Part shown: piece by piece, positions 1-11,500 of the stretch | Layout of the letters: every line of letters starts with the position of its first letter | Numbering within the stretch: position 1 is the first letter of the stretch | Source of the DNA: Periplaneta americana | Lineage: Eukaryota > Arthropoda > Insecta > Blattodea > Blattidae | DNA length: 64,000 nucleotides | Direction of reading: 5' to 3' | Assembly: GCF_040183065.1 (NCBI RefSeq) | Contig: NC_091132.1 | Coordinates: forward strand, 162,505,102-162,569,101 | Program-made: the position numbers and the translations under genes | Notes under the pieces: model-generated | Told to the model about the DNA's origin: nothing | The model's database searches: none | Seen by the model: the letters and a program-made list of their open reading frames with translations, nothing else

Positions 1-2794
1 TTCTTATTATTCACATCGTTCTCCACTCCATTTTCGCGTTTTCTTTGTATTCTCATCATTACTCACTTAAATTTCCACGTTTTCCATGTTTGTATTCACA
101 TCGTTCTCCACTAATCTTTCCGTTTTTTTCTTTCTATTCTTAACGTCACGCAATTAACTTTCCGCATTTTTTGTATTCTCATCGTTCTCCACGTAACTCT
201 ACGCGTTTTCTTTGTATTCCCATCTTTTCTTACCTTAATTTTCACGTTTTCTTTGTTTCTCCACTTAACTTTCTGCGTTTTCCTTGTATTCTCATCGTAC
301 TCCACTATACTTTCCGCGTTTTCTTGGTATTCTCATCGTTCCCCACTAATCTTTCCGCGTTTTCTTTGTATTCTCAACGATATCCAATTAATTTTCCGCG
401 TTTTCTTTGTATTGTTATTGTTCTCCACTTAATTTTCCCCGTTTTGTTTGTATTCTCATCGTTCCTCACTTAAATTTCCACGTTTTCTTTGTATTCTATT
501 TGTTCTCTACTTAACTTTCTGCGTTCTCCTTGTATTCTCATCGTCCTCCGCTAAACATTCCTCGTTTTCTTTGTATTCTCATCGTTCTCCACTTGAATTT
601 CTGCTTCTTCTTTGTATTCTCATTGTTGTCCACTTAAATTTCCGCATTTTCTTTTTATTCCCATCCTTCCTCACTAAAAATGTCCACAATTTCTTTCCAT
701 TGATATCTTTTTCCACTTAACTTTCCACGTTTTCATTGTATTCTCATCATTCTCTACAAAACGTTTCGCGATTTCTTTTTTTTTCTAATCAATTTCCACT
801 TGACTTTCGCCCTTTTCTTAGTATTCATATCATTCTCCACTTAACCTTCCACAGTCTTTTTGCAATCGCTTCGTTTTCCACTTAACTTTCCACGTTTCTT
901 TTCTAATCTCATCGTTTTCCACATAACATTCCACGTTTTTTTTATCCACATCGTTCTCCATTTTAAATCCCGCGATTTCTTTGTATTCTCATCCTTCTCA
1001 ATTATCTTTCCGCGTTTTCTTTGCACTCACATCATTCTCCACTGAACTTTCCGTGTTATCTTCGTATTCACTTCGTTCTCCTCTTAAATTTCCGCGTTTT
1101 CTTTGTATTCTAATCGTTCTCCACTTAACTTTCCGCGTTTTCTTTGTATTGTCACCGTTTTCCAATCACACTTCCGCTTTTTCTTTTTATTCTCATAGTT
1201 CTCCGCTTAAATTTTCACGATTTCTTTCTATTCACTTCGTTCTCCACTAATCTTTACACGTTTTATTTTGTACGCTCATCGTCCTCCACTTAACCTTCCA
1301 CGTATTCTTTGTGTTCTCATCATTCTCTACTTAACCTTCCACAGTTTCTTTGCAATCTCTTCGTTTTCCACTTAACTTTCCACGTATCCTTTCTAATATC
1401 ATCGTTTTCCACATAACATTCCACGTTTTGTTTGTATCCACATCGTTCTCCATTTTAATTCCCGCGATTTCTTTGTATTCTCATCCTTCTCACTTAACTT
1501 TCCGCGTTTTCTTTGCACTCACAAAGTTCTCCACTGAACTTTCCTTGTTATCTTCGTATTCACTTCTTTTTCCTCTTAACTTTCCGCGTTTTCTTTGTAT
1601 TCTAATCGTTCTCCACTTAACTTTCCGCGTTTTCTTTGTATTCTCGTTTTCTCTACTTAACTTTCCACGTACTCTTTGTATTCTCATCATTCTCTACTTA
1701 ACTTTTCGCTTTTTTTATTCTCATCGTTCTCCACTTGACTTTCCGCCTTTTCTTTGCATTCACATCATTCTCCACTTAAACTTCCACATTTTCTTTGTAT
1801 TCTCTGCGTTCTCCACTTAACTATCTACGTTTTCCTTGTATTCTAATCGTTCTTCACTAAACTTTACGCGTTTTCTTCGTATTCTCATCGTTCTCCAATT
1901 TACTTTCCGCGATTTCTTTGTATTGACATCGTTATCCACTTAAATTTCCGTCTTTTCTTTGAATTCTCATCGTTTCTCAATTTTCCACAGTTTCTTTGTT
2001 TTCACAGCTTTTTCCACTTAACTTTCCACGTTTTCATTGTATTCTCATTATTCTCTACTATACTTTTCGCGTTTTTCTGTCTTTTCTAATTGCTCTCCAC
2101 TTGACATTCCGCATTTTCTTTGTATTCACATCATTCTCCACTTAACGTTCTGCTTTTTCCTTGTATTCATATCGGCCTCCACTTAACTTTCCATTTTTTT
2201 TCTCATCGTTCTCCTCTAAACTTTCCGCTTTTTCTTTGTCAACTCATAATTTTTCACTTATCGTTCCAAGTTTTCTTTGTATTCTCATCGTTCTCCACTT
2301 AGCTTTCCACCTTTTGTTTGTATCCACATCGATCTCTAATTAAATTTCCGCGATGTCTTTTTATTCTCATCTTTCTCTACTTAACTTTCCACGTTTTCTT
2401 TGCATTCACATCGTCCCCCACTTAACTTTCCTCCTTTTCTTTGTTTTCTCATCGTTCTTCACATGACTTTTCACGTTTTCTTTGTATGCACATCGTTCTC
2501 CACTTAACTTTCCACGTTTTCTTTGTATTCTCATAGTTCTCCAGTGAACTTTCCCTGATCTCTTTCTGTTCTCCACGACATGGACTTAATTTCCTGCATT
2601 CTATGCCTATTCAATTCATACATCACTAAATTTTCCTCGTTCTCTATGTATTCACATCGCTTTCCTCCCATTTTCGCCTTATCTATTTGTATTCACTTCC
2701 TTCTCCACTAGATTTACCGCTTTTTCTTTATAATCACATCGTTCGCCAGTTGTTTTTCTGCGTTTTGTTTGTATTCACATTGATCTCCACTTAA
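1..2794 (-). repeat. 41-bp satellite array, pyrimidine-rich strand on +, left block
   Basis: The whole stretch is a diverged tandem array with a period of about 41 bp. On + each unit reads roughly CTCCACTTAACTTTCCGCG, then a T-rich GTTTTCTTTGTATTC and a CATCG tail. It is the reverse complement of the array right of 6985. Units differ by many substitutions and small indels, so this is old, unhomogenised satellite. A local block duplication is visible: the segment starting near 845 (CTTCCACAGT then GCAATCGCTTCG) recurs near 1335, about 12 units apart. Open frames of 60-156 codons here are by-products of stop-poor pyrimidine-rich sequence and I do not call them genes. The array runs off the left window edge and is cut at 2791-2794 (TTAA) by a transposon. 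Confidence 0.95.
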
Positions 2795-2812
2795 GGTATA
2801 TGTATACATTAG
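2795..2812 (+). repeat. Left terminal inverted repeat of Kolobok-like element
   Basis: GGTATATGTATACATTAG, directly after the TTAA at 2791-2794. It matches the reverse complement of 5505-5522 at 17 of 18 positions; similarity fades further inward. Confidence 0.92.
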
Positions 2813-3334
2813 GGGGTGAAAATTTAAATTAGGCAATATTTAGGGCTCTCAATATTTTTAGCTACAAGAATACATTGTTATTAAGAGATTTAACTATTTT
2901 TAAACAATTGTTCTTTGAAATTGTTTATAATAATATTTTTTTTGTTTAAAAAATTTAATAAAATGGTAAACATGATATCCTCTTTCCTAATGAAGCTATT
3001 TTCAAAATTCGTTCACTGTTTTATAGGAAAAATGTTTGTCTAGTGCCTGAATAAACTTTGAATAACATTTTGCTGTAATTTACCATAAATATCTTAAATT
3101 TTGTAAAATATTAGACAAAAAAAGTATGCAACCTTGAAGAAAAAAATGTTTAATGGGACTGTGAACATGTAGATCAAATTTTTATTTGATTCATGCACTA
3201 GATTACATTGCAAGCTTCAAAATGATACCAGAATCATACCTCTATCTTTTTTCTTGGATGAGATATGATGTTTTCCTTAAGCCAATATGTCAAGAAACTG
3301 TACTTACGGGAAACGGCAGTTGAAAGTTAGGCTG

Positions 3335-5002
3335 TCAAAATCCTCCTGCTTCATACGTTATACCCTCAGCAGTAGTCTCGCGATCCACCTTCATTTTTTT
3401 TCTTCCTCTCAGGTATCTTCTTCTGCTTCTTGCTTCTGGTGTAGCCTGATTTCTCTTCATTATATCCTTTACAACCTTCGAAGAAGATACACCCGTAGTT
3501 GTGTTCAGTCCAGGTTCAATTCCCATCTTCCTTAGGATGTCCAGCTCCACTTCAGGACCACGGTTGTAGTGGCACACTGCATCCATTACACACAAATTCA
3601 GTGTTGCATGTCCCACATAGGTTTCTTTTGGACACCTTTTCCAGATCATCCCATTGAAGGACTCGTTAATGTTCTGGGTCTTCCCATGCAGGCACTTCTG
3701 CAACATTTTATCGTCCGTCAGTCTTTCGTAGACCGGTTTCATTTGTCTAATCACTGCAATGGGAATACCAGGACCTTCATGCTTGTAAGGGATGCCTTTT
3801 GCTTTGGCCACTTGATAAGTGCACCAACTGTCTTCACCTAGTGGACACTTTGCATGAAGTGGCTGGCTGTCATTTGCTGCGACATGGAACATAGAGGCCC
3901 AGATAGCTGTTTTCATTTTTTCTACACTTTCTGTGTTAGACCTGAGGGCAATACCAAAGTAATTTTGAAGTTTGTCTATGAGGGCTTGAGTCAGTTTCCC
4001 CTTTCCACCGATCTTTTTGGTCTTAACTAATTGCCTAAGACCTTTGCCTAAACGCTTTTGGTAATGCCCCACACATTCTAATTTCACAATCTCTTTCCCA
4101 TCATATGGGTCAAGTTCAGATACAGTTCTGAAACTTTTTGAGTCGCCATCTCCTAAATATTGAGTATAAAGTAATCCTCTATTTTGGACTGACCTCAAAA
4201 AGAGCCTACCTGCCCCAACAGGTTCCATGTTAGGTGAAGATCCCTTGTAGTTACAGGAGCATACTGGTACATGGTCTGCTAGCCAAGTCTGATATGAAGG
4301 TGATTTTTTGTCTTCCTTAGCATGCATTCTGCAAGACATGCAGCTTTTGGACATTATCTCCACATCGAGAACTTTACCAGTTTTTACTGACATGGCTGTC
4401 ACAACACCCGACAAAGAAGAAAATCCCCTCCGTTGCCACGTTCCATCAACTGACACTGCACATTCATTGCTACCAGTATTTTCACGTACTTCATTAGCAG
4501 CATCATTCATTGTATCATAAGCAAGCTGTGTTACCACTTTGTTTACATGCTTGATATGACCCTGATAAGAAGTTTTACTGAGGCCACATGGCAAGCCCAG
4601 AAGGTAACATAACCTGTTCAGTTCACTATAGCCACAACCAATTTCTCGGCTCGCATAGACAATTCTCCTGTTTATTTCAAAATATTTTGAAACTTTGTGG
4701 CTTGAGAATAATTCATCAGAATTATACCCACAGGCTGAACAAGCTAGTTTCACACATACTGCCAAACCATTTCTCTTGCCACTATTCAAACATAATGAAA
4801 CTGAACCCACCATAAGACATTCTGGACAAGCCAATAGTGAAATTAATTTTGTTAAATATCTAACATCAAAAAGAATAAAGCCATAATGTTCTGTGTGTTC
4901 ACTTGATGGTGGACAATGTCTATCTGTAGTTACATTTGTTTCCTTCTTCTTCCCATAAAATTTCCTTTGCTTCTTCCTGCTTGTATTACGTTTGTTAGCC
5001 AT
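3335..5002 (-). CDS. Kolobok/Mutator-like DDE transposase, apparently intact (555 aa)
   Basis: A single uninterrupted minus-strand frame. The open frame extends to 5011 only through a GTG codon; the first ATG is at 5002, giving 555 aa (MANKRN...), which I take as the start. A basic N-terminus (KRNTSRKKQRK) and a basic patch near the C-terminus (RSRRRYLRGRKK) look like nuclear localisation signals. Two CxxC pairs (C59/C62, C88/C91) suggest a zinc ribbon. Candidate catalytic residues: D186 in VDGTW, D285 or D287 in GDGDS, a CxxH motif C310-H313 in ECVGH between the second D and the E, and E447 in NINESFNGMIW. The CxxH between D2 and E is known from Mutator, hAT, P and Kolobok-type transposases. 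It lies wholly inside its own terminal repeats, with no stop or frameshift, so it may be recent and possibly active. The exact superfamily (Kolobok versus another Mutator-related clade) is inferred from TTAA plus these motifs. Confidence 0.87.
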   Translation of the reverse strand: MANKRNTSRKKQRKFYGKKKETNVTTDRHCPPSSEHTEHYGFILFDVRYLTKLISLLACPECLMVGSVSLCLNSGKRNGLAVCVKLACSACGYNSDELFSSHKVSKYFEINRRIVYASREIGCGYSELNRLCYLLGLPCGLSKTSYQGHIKHVNKVVTQLAYDTMNDAANEVRENTGSNECAVSVDGTWQRRGFSSLSGVVTAMSVKTGKVLDVEIMSKSCMSCRMHAKEDKKSPSYQTWLADHVPVCSCNYKGSSPNMEPVGAGRLFLRSVQNRGLLYTQYLGDGDSKSFRTVSELDPYDGKEIVKLECVGHYQKRLGKGLRQLVKTKKIGGKGKLTQALIDKLQNYFGIALRSNTESVEKMKTAIWASMFHVAANDSQPLHAKCPLGEDSWCTYQVAKAKGIPYKHEGPGIPIAVIRQMKPVYERLTDDKMLQKCLHGKTQNINESFNGMIWKRCPKETYVGHATLNLCVMDAVCHYNRGPEVELDILRKMGIEPGLNTTTGVSSSKVVKDIMKRNQATPEARSRRRYLRGRKKMKVDRETTAEGITYEAGGF

Positions 5003-5504
5003 CACTGCCACACAGCACTATAAAATAACACTAAACTAAACGCACTATAATAACTAACACTAAAATAAATATGCAAAGAGAACACTAAACTGAAACTAAA
5101 GGCACAAACAGCTGGAAATAATACTCATAACCTGTGTAACCACGTGTATGAAACTTGTACATAAACAACTTTTCTTTCTGCTGTTTTATTTATAATTTCT
5201 GTTCATAGATGGCAGGAAGGGCTAGAACTGTGCACTATCGCTATCTATGAGTTATTTGTGAACTATTAGAAATTCCAGAGTACTTTGAAATGGGTAAAAA
5301 TGGCTTACTATTTCAGGAAAAAAATCTGACATTTTGACAGATAAAAGGGGGTGTAACCATTTGTTACTATCATAGAAAAGTGCCATTATCTACAAAACTA
5401 CCAGTCAGAATTAAATAAGCAAACCAGCAAATGAAAGAAGAAGAAATGCTGCATCCAAAACATACTGTTTCAAAAAATGCCATTTTTCATAATTTTTTGT
5501 GTTT

Positions 5505-5522
5505 CTAACGTATACATATACC
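5505..5522 (-). repeat. Right terminal inverted repeat of Kolobok-like element
   Basis: Reads CTAACGTATACATATACC on + and is followed at once by the TTAA copy at 5523-5526. One mismatch to the left terminus. Confidence 0.92.
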
Positions 5523-6975
5523 TTAATACTCCGCGTTTTCTTTGTATTCTCATCGTCCCTCACATAAATGTCCACGTTTTCTTTGTATTCTCATCGTTCT
5601 CCACTTATCTTTCCGCGTGTTTTTTTAATTCTCATCGTTCCTCACATAAATTTCCACGTTTTCTTTGTATTCACATCGTTCTCCACTTAACTTTCCAAGT
5701 TTTCAATGTATTCTCATCGGTCTCCACTTATTTTTCCGTGTGTTCTTTGAATTCCCATCGTTCCTCACTTAAATATCCACGTTTTCGTTGTATTCACATC
5801 GATCTCCACTTTACTTTCCACGTTTTTCACTGTATTCGCATCGTTCTCTACTTAACTTTTCGTGTTTTCTTTGTATTCTCTTCGTTCTCAACTTGACCTT
5901 CAGCCTTATCTTTGTATTCACATCATTCAGCACTTGAATTAACTTACTGCGTTTTCTTTGTATTCTCATCGTTCTCCACTAAACATTCCGCATTTCTTTG
6001 CATTCTCTTCGTACTCCAATTAACTTTCCGCGATTTCTTTGTATTGTCACCGTTTTCCATTTAACTTTCCCCGCTCTCTTTATATTCTCCTCGTTTTGGG
6101 CTTAATTTTCTCCATTGTGTTCATATTGGCTACATTCATTTCTCAATTTTTCTCGTTCTCTATGTATTTACATCGTTCTCCACCTATTTTTGCCCTTTCT
6201 CTTTCTAAACACTTCCCTCTCCACTAGAGTTACCGGTTTTATGTTTATATTCACATCTTCCGCCACATGTTTTTCTGCGTTTACTTTGTATTCATATTGT
6301 TCTCCATTTAATTTTATGCTTCTGTATATTTAAATGGTATTCCACTACATTTTCCGCGTTTTCTCTGTATTCACAACATGCTCCACCTAATTTTCCGCAA
6401 AATCTCAATCATTTCCTTCGATTACCATTACATTCTCCGTTTTTTGTTTATATTCTAATCGTTTTCCATTTAACATTCCGTTTATGTTTGTATTATTATC
6501 GTTTGTATTGTCACCGTTCTCCATTTAACTTTCCCCGCTCTCTTTATATTCTCCTCGTTTTGGGCTTAATTTTCTCCATTGTGTTCATATTGGCTACATT
6601 CATTTCTCAATTTTTCTCGTTATCTATGTATTCACATCGTTCTCCACCTATTTTTGCCCTTTCTCTTTCTAAACACTTCCCTCTCCACTAGAGTTTCCGG
6701 TTTTATGTTTATATTCACATCTTCCGCCACATGTTTTTCTGCGTTTACTTTGTATTCATATTGTTCTCCATTTAATTTTATGCTTCTGTATATTTAAATG
6801 GTATTCCACTACATTTTCCGCGTTTTCTCTGTATTCACATCATGCTCGACCTAATTTTCCGCAAAATCTCAATCATTTCCTTCGATTACCATTACATTCT
6901 CCGTTTTTTGTTTATATTCTAATCGTTTTCCATTTAACATTCCGTTTATGTTTGTATTATTATCGTTCTCAACTT
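5523..6975 (-). repeat. 41-bp satellite array, pyrimidine-rich strand on +, second block
   Basis: Continuation of the left block after the transposon, beginning with the duplicated TTAA. Units are recognisable (CATCGTTCTCCACTTA, CCGCGTTTTCTTTGTATTC). From about 6060 the units become unusual (TTAATTTTCTCCATTGTG, TATGCTTCTGTATATTTAAA, GATTACCATTACATTC), and these unusual units form the 464-bp tandem duplication annotated separately. There is no gene. Open frames are satellite artefacts. Confidence 0.94.
6040..6967 (+). repeat. 464-bp tandem duplication inside the satellite (two copies)
   Basis: About 6040-6503 and 6504-6967 are near-identical direct repeats offset by 464 bp. Landmarks: TATATTCTCCTCGTTTTGGG at about 6080 and 6546, GTTACCGGTTTTATG / GTTTCCGGTTTTATG, and GATTACCATTACATTCTCCG at about 6420 and 6885. 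Only scattered substitutions separate them (for example TCTCTATG versus TATCTATG), so the duplication is much younger than the surrounding units. The block consists of rare variant monomers and ends at the inversion junction. Confidence 0.88.
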
Positions 6976-6990
6976 AAAAGTTAGTATGTA
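6968..6990. other. Satellite orientation switch (inversion junction)
   Basis: Left of here the units are pyrimidine-rich on + (CGTTCTCAACTTA). Right of here they are purine-rich (ATGATGAGAATACAAAGAAA). The switch happens within about 15 bases, AAAAGTTAGTATGTA, with AACTT and AAGTT separated by two bases. No transposon or microsatellite is present at the junction. Confidence 0.85.
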
Positions 6991-8589
6991 ATGATGAGAA
7001 TACAAAGAAAACGTGGAAAGTTCAGTGCGGATCGATGTGAAAACAAAGAAAACGTCTAGAGTTAAGTGGAAAAGAAAAGAATACAAAGAAATCGCGAAAA
7101 TTTAAATGTAGAACAATGTGAATACAAACAAAACGTTCAAAGTTAAGTGGAAAAAGATGAGAATACAAAGAAAAGCGGAAAATTAAGAGGAGAACGATGA
7201 GAATACAAAGAAAACGTGGAGAGTTAAGTGGAGAACGATGAGAATACAAAGAAAAATGTGGAAAGTTAGGTTGAGAACAATGAGAATACAAAGAATATAC
7301 GGAAAGTTATGAGGAGATCGATGAGAATTCAAAGAAAATGTGGAAAGTTAAGTGGACAACCATGAGAGTTCTAAGGAATGGCGGAAAGTTATATGGAGAA
7401 CGATGGGAATACAAAGAAAACGGGGAAAGTTAAGTGGAATACGATAAGAATAAAAAAACGCGGAAATTTAAGTGAAGATCGATGAGAATACAAAGTAAAC
7501 GCGGAAAGTATAATGTGGAACGAAGGGATTAAAAAGAAATTCCGAAAAGTAAACTGGAGAACGAAGAGAATACAAAGATAACTCTATAAGTTAAGTGGAA
7601 AACAGTAAGAATACAAAGAAAAGGAAGGAAGTTAAGAGCAAAACGATTAGAATACAAAGAAAACGGTGAAAGTTAAGTGGGGAACGCTAAGGATACAATG
7701 AAAACGGGGTAAGTTAAGTGGAAAACGATAAGAATACTAAGAAAACGCGGAAGGCTCAGAGGAAAACGATATGAATACAAAGAAATCGGGGAAAGTTAAG
7801 TGGAAAACGATAAGAATACAATGAAAACGGGGAAAGTTAAGAGGAAAAGGATAAGAATACAATGAAAACAGGGTAAGTTAAGTGGAAAACGATAAGAATA
7901 TAAAGAAGGCGCAAAAAATTAAGTGGAAAACGATAAGAATACAAAGAAATCGCGGAAGGTTAAGAGGAAAACGATATGAATACAAAGAAATCGGGGAAAG
8001 TTAAGAGGAAAACGATTAGAATACAATGAAAACGGAGAAAGTTAAGAGGAAAATAATACGAATAAAATGAAAACGGGGTAAGTTAAGTGGAAAACGATAA
8101 GAATAAAAAGAATGCGCGAAAAATTAAGTGGAAAACGATAAGAATACAAAGAAAACGCGGAAGGTTAAGAGGAAAACGATATGAATACAAAGAATTCGGG
8201 GAAAGTTGAGTGGAAAACGATAAGAATACAATGAAAACGGGGAAAGTTAAGAGGCAAACGATAAGAATACAATGAAAACGGGGTAAGATAAGTAGAAAAC
8301 GATAAAAATACAAAGATTGCGTAAAAAAATAAGTGGAACACGATATAAATACAAAGAAAATGCGGAAGCATAAGAGGAAAACGATATGAATTCAAAGAAA
8401 TCGAGGAAAGTTAGGTGGAAAACGATAAAAATACAATGAAAACGGGGAAAGTTAAGAGGAAAACGATAAGAATACTACGAAAACGGGATAATTTAAGTGG
8501 AAAACGATAAGAATAAAAAGATTGCGCGAAAAATTAAGTGGAAAACGATAAGATACAAAGAAAACGCGGAAGGTTAAGAGAAAAACGAT
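6990..8589 (+). repeat. Monomeric 41-bp satellite, purine-rich strand, left of the HOR core
   Basis: Tandem 41-bp units of the form GTTAAGTGGAAAACGATAAG followed by AATACAAAG and an AAAACG(C/G)GGAAA tail. The first kilobase is diverged. From about 7680 units become close to the HOR consensus (CGGGGTAAGTTAAGTGGAAA), but I cannot match the segment to the 6924-bp period, so it is outside the clean HOR. No gene is seen. Minus-strand frames such as 7022-7291 and 8083-8395 end at the TTAA-derived stop of the monomer. Confidence 0.92.
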
Positions 8590-11500
8590 ATGAATACAAA
8601 GAAATCGGGGAAAGTTAAGTGGAAAACGATAAGAATACAATGAAAACGGGGAAAGTTAAGAGGAAAACGATAAGAATACAATGAAAACGGGGTAAGTTAA
8701 GTGGAAAACGATAAGAACACAAATGATGCGCGAAAAATTAAGTGGAAAACAATAAGAATACAAAGAAAACGCGGAAAGTTAGGAGGAAAACGATATGAAT
8801 ACAAAGAAATCAGGGAAAGTTAAGTGGAAAACGATAAGGATACAATGAAAACGGGGAACGTTAAGAGGAGAACGATAAGAATACAAAGAAAACGGAGTAA
8901 GTTAAGTGGAAAACGGTAAGAATACAAAGAATGCGCGAAAAATTGAGTGGAAAACGATAAGAATACCAAGAAAACGCGGAAGGTTAAGAGGAAAACGATA
9001 TGAATACAAAGAAATCGGGGAAAGTTAAGTGGAAAACGATAAGAATACAATGAAAACGGGGAAAGTTAAGAGGAAAACGATAAGAATACAATGCAAACGG
9101 GGTAAGATAAGTGGAAAACGATAAGAATACAAAGAATGGGCGAAAACTTAAGTGGAAAACGATGAAATAGAAAGAAAACGCGGAAGGTTCAGAGGAAAAC
9201 GATATGAATACAAAGAAATCGGGGATAGTTAAGTGGAAAACGATAAGAATACAATGAAAACGGGTAAAGTTAAGAGGAAAACGATAACAATACAATGAAA
9301 ACGGGGTAAGATGAGTGAAAAATGATAAGAATACAAAGAATTCGCGAAAAATTAAGTGGAAAACGATAAGAATACAAAGAAAACGGGGAAAGTTAAGAGG
9401 AAAACGATAAGAATACAATGAAAACGGGGAAAGTTAAGAGGAAAACGATAACAACACAATGAAAACAGGGTAAGATAAGTATAAAACGATAAAAATACAT
9501 AGAATGCGCGAAAAATTAAGAGGAAAGCGATATAAATACAAGGAAAATGCGGAAGGTTAAGAGGAAAACGATATGAATACAAAGAAACCGGGGAAAGTTA
9601 AGTGGAAAACGATAAGAATACAATGAAAACGGGGAAAGTTAAGAGGAAAACGATAAGAATACAATGAAAACCGGATAATTTAAGTGGAAAACGATAAGAA
9701 TACAATGAAAACAGGGAAAGTTAAGAGGAAAACGATAAGATTAAAATGAAAACGGGGTAAGTTAAGTGCAAACCGATAAGAATACAAAGAATTCGCGAGA
9801 AAATAAGTGGAAAACGATGTAAATACAAAAAAAAAACGGGGAAAGTTAAGAGGAAAACGATAAGAATGCAATGAAAACGGGGTAAGTTAAGTGGAAAACG
9901 ATAAGAATACAAATGATGCGCGAAAAATTAAGTGGAAAACGATAAGAATACAAGGAAAACGCGGAAGGTTAGGAGGAAAACGATATGTATACAAAGAAAT
10001 CGGGGAAAGTTAAGTGGAAAACGATAGGAATACAATGAAAACGGGGAAAGTTAAGAGGAAAACGATAAGACTACAATGAACACGGGGTAAGTTAAGTGGA
10101 ATACAGTAAGAATACAAAGAATTCGCGAAAAATTAAGTGGAAAACGATATAAATACAAAGAAAACGGGGAACGTTAAGAGGAAAACGATAAGAATAGAAT
10201 GAAAACGGGATAAGTTAAGTGGAAAACGATAAGAATACAAAGATTGCGCGAAAAATTAAGAGGAAAACGATAAGAATACAAAGGAAACGCGGAAGGTTAA
10301 GAGAAAAACGACATGAATACAAAGAAATCGGGAAAAGTTAAGTGGAAAACGATAAAATTACAATGAAAACGGGGAAAGTTAAGAGGAAAACGATAAGAAT
10401 AAAATGAAAACGGGGTAAGATAAGTGGAAAACGATAAGAATACAAAGAATGCATGAAAAATTATTTGGAAAACGATAAGAATACAAAGAAAACGCGGAAG
10501 GTTCAGAGGAAAACAATATGAATACAAAGAAATCGGGGAAAGATAAATGGCAAACGATAAGAGTACAAAGAAAACGGGGAAAGTTAAGAGGAAAACGGAA
10601 GGAATGCAATGAAAACGGGGTAAGATAAGTGGAAAACGATAAGAATACGAAGAATTCTCGAAAAATTAAGTGAAAAACGATAAGAATACAAAGAAAACGG
10701 GGAAAGTTAAGAGGAAAACGATAAGAATACAATGAAAACGGGGTAAGTTAAGTGGAAAACGAAAAGAATGCTAGGAATGCGCTGAAAATTAAGCGGAAAG
10801 CAATAGAATACAAAGAAAACGCGGAAGGTTAAGAGGAAAACGATATGAAAACAAAGAAATCGGGGAAAGTTAAGTGGAAAACGATAAGAATGCAATTAAA
10901 ATGGTGAAAGTTAAGAGGAAAATGATAGGAATACAATGAAAACAGAGTAAGTTAAGTGGAAAACGATAAGAATACAAAGAATGCGCCAAAATTTAAGTGG
11001 AAAACGATAATAATACAATGAAATCGCGGAAGGTTAAGAGGAAAACGATTTGAATACAAAGAAATCGGGGAAAGTTAAGTGGAAAACGAAGAGAATACAA
11101 TGAAAACGGGGAAATTTAATAGGAAAACGATACGATTACAATGAAAACGGGGTAAGATAAGTGGAAACCGATAAAAATACAAAGAATGCCCGAAAAATTA
11201 AGTGGAAAACGATATAAATACAAAGAAAATGCGGAAGGTTAAGAGATAAACGATATGAATACGAAGAAATCGGGGAGAGTTAAGTGGTAAATGATAAGAA
11301 TACAATGAGAACGGGGAAAGTTATGAGGAAAACGATAAGAATACAATGAAAACGTGATAATTTAACTGAAAAACGATAAGAATACGATGAAAACGGAGAA
11401 AGTTAAGAGGAACACCATAAGAATAAAATGAAAACAGGGTAAGTTAAGTGGAAAACGATAAGAATACAAGAATTCGCGAAAAATTAAGCGGAAAACGATA

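Larger units (their letters stand above)
2795..5522 (-). mobile_element. Complete Kolobok-like DNA transposon inserted in the satellite at TTAA
   Basis: A 2728-bp element with terminal inverted repeats: left end GGTATATGTATACATTAG (2795-2812), right end (5505-5522) whose reverse complement differs at one of 18 bases. It is flanked by TTAA on both sides (2791-2794, 5523-5526). Removing the element plus one TTAA restores an uninterrupted satellite monomer, so the ends are exact. TTAA duplication is shared by the Kolobok and piggyBac superfamilies. The GG start rather than CCY, and the transposase with a CxxH motif, favour Kolobok. The single intronless gene is on the minus strand. The rest (2795-3334 and 5003-5522) is AT-rich non-coding sequence. 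Confidence 0.88.

Noticed and set aside
1350..1820. 156-codon open frame, the longest in the left satellite block
   Set aside because: It is translated 41-bp satellite (repeated FPRFLCI, FHLTFRVFFVF); it has no gene context and similar frames recur in every part of the array on the pyrimidine strand.
3287..4886. Plus-strand frames across the transposase (3287-3535, 3569-3841, 4308-4520, 4588-4815)
   Set aside because: Antisense shadows of the 555-aa minus-strand transposase gene.
2795..5522. piggyBac element, because of the TTAA duplication
   Set aside because: Termini begin GGT, not CCY, and the transposase has a CxxH between D2 and E and lacks a piggyBac-like organisation.
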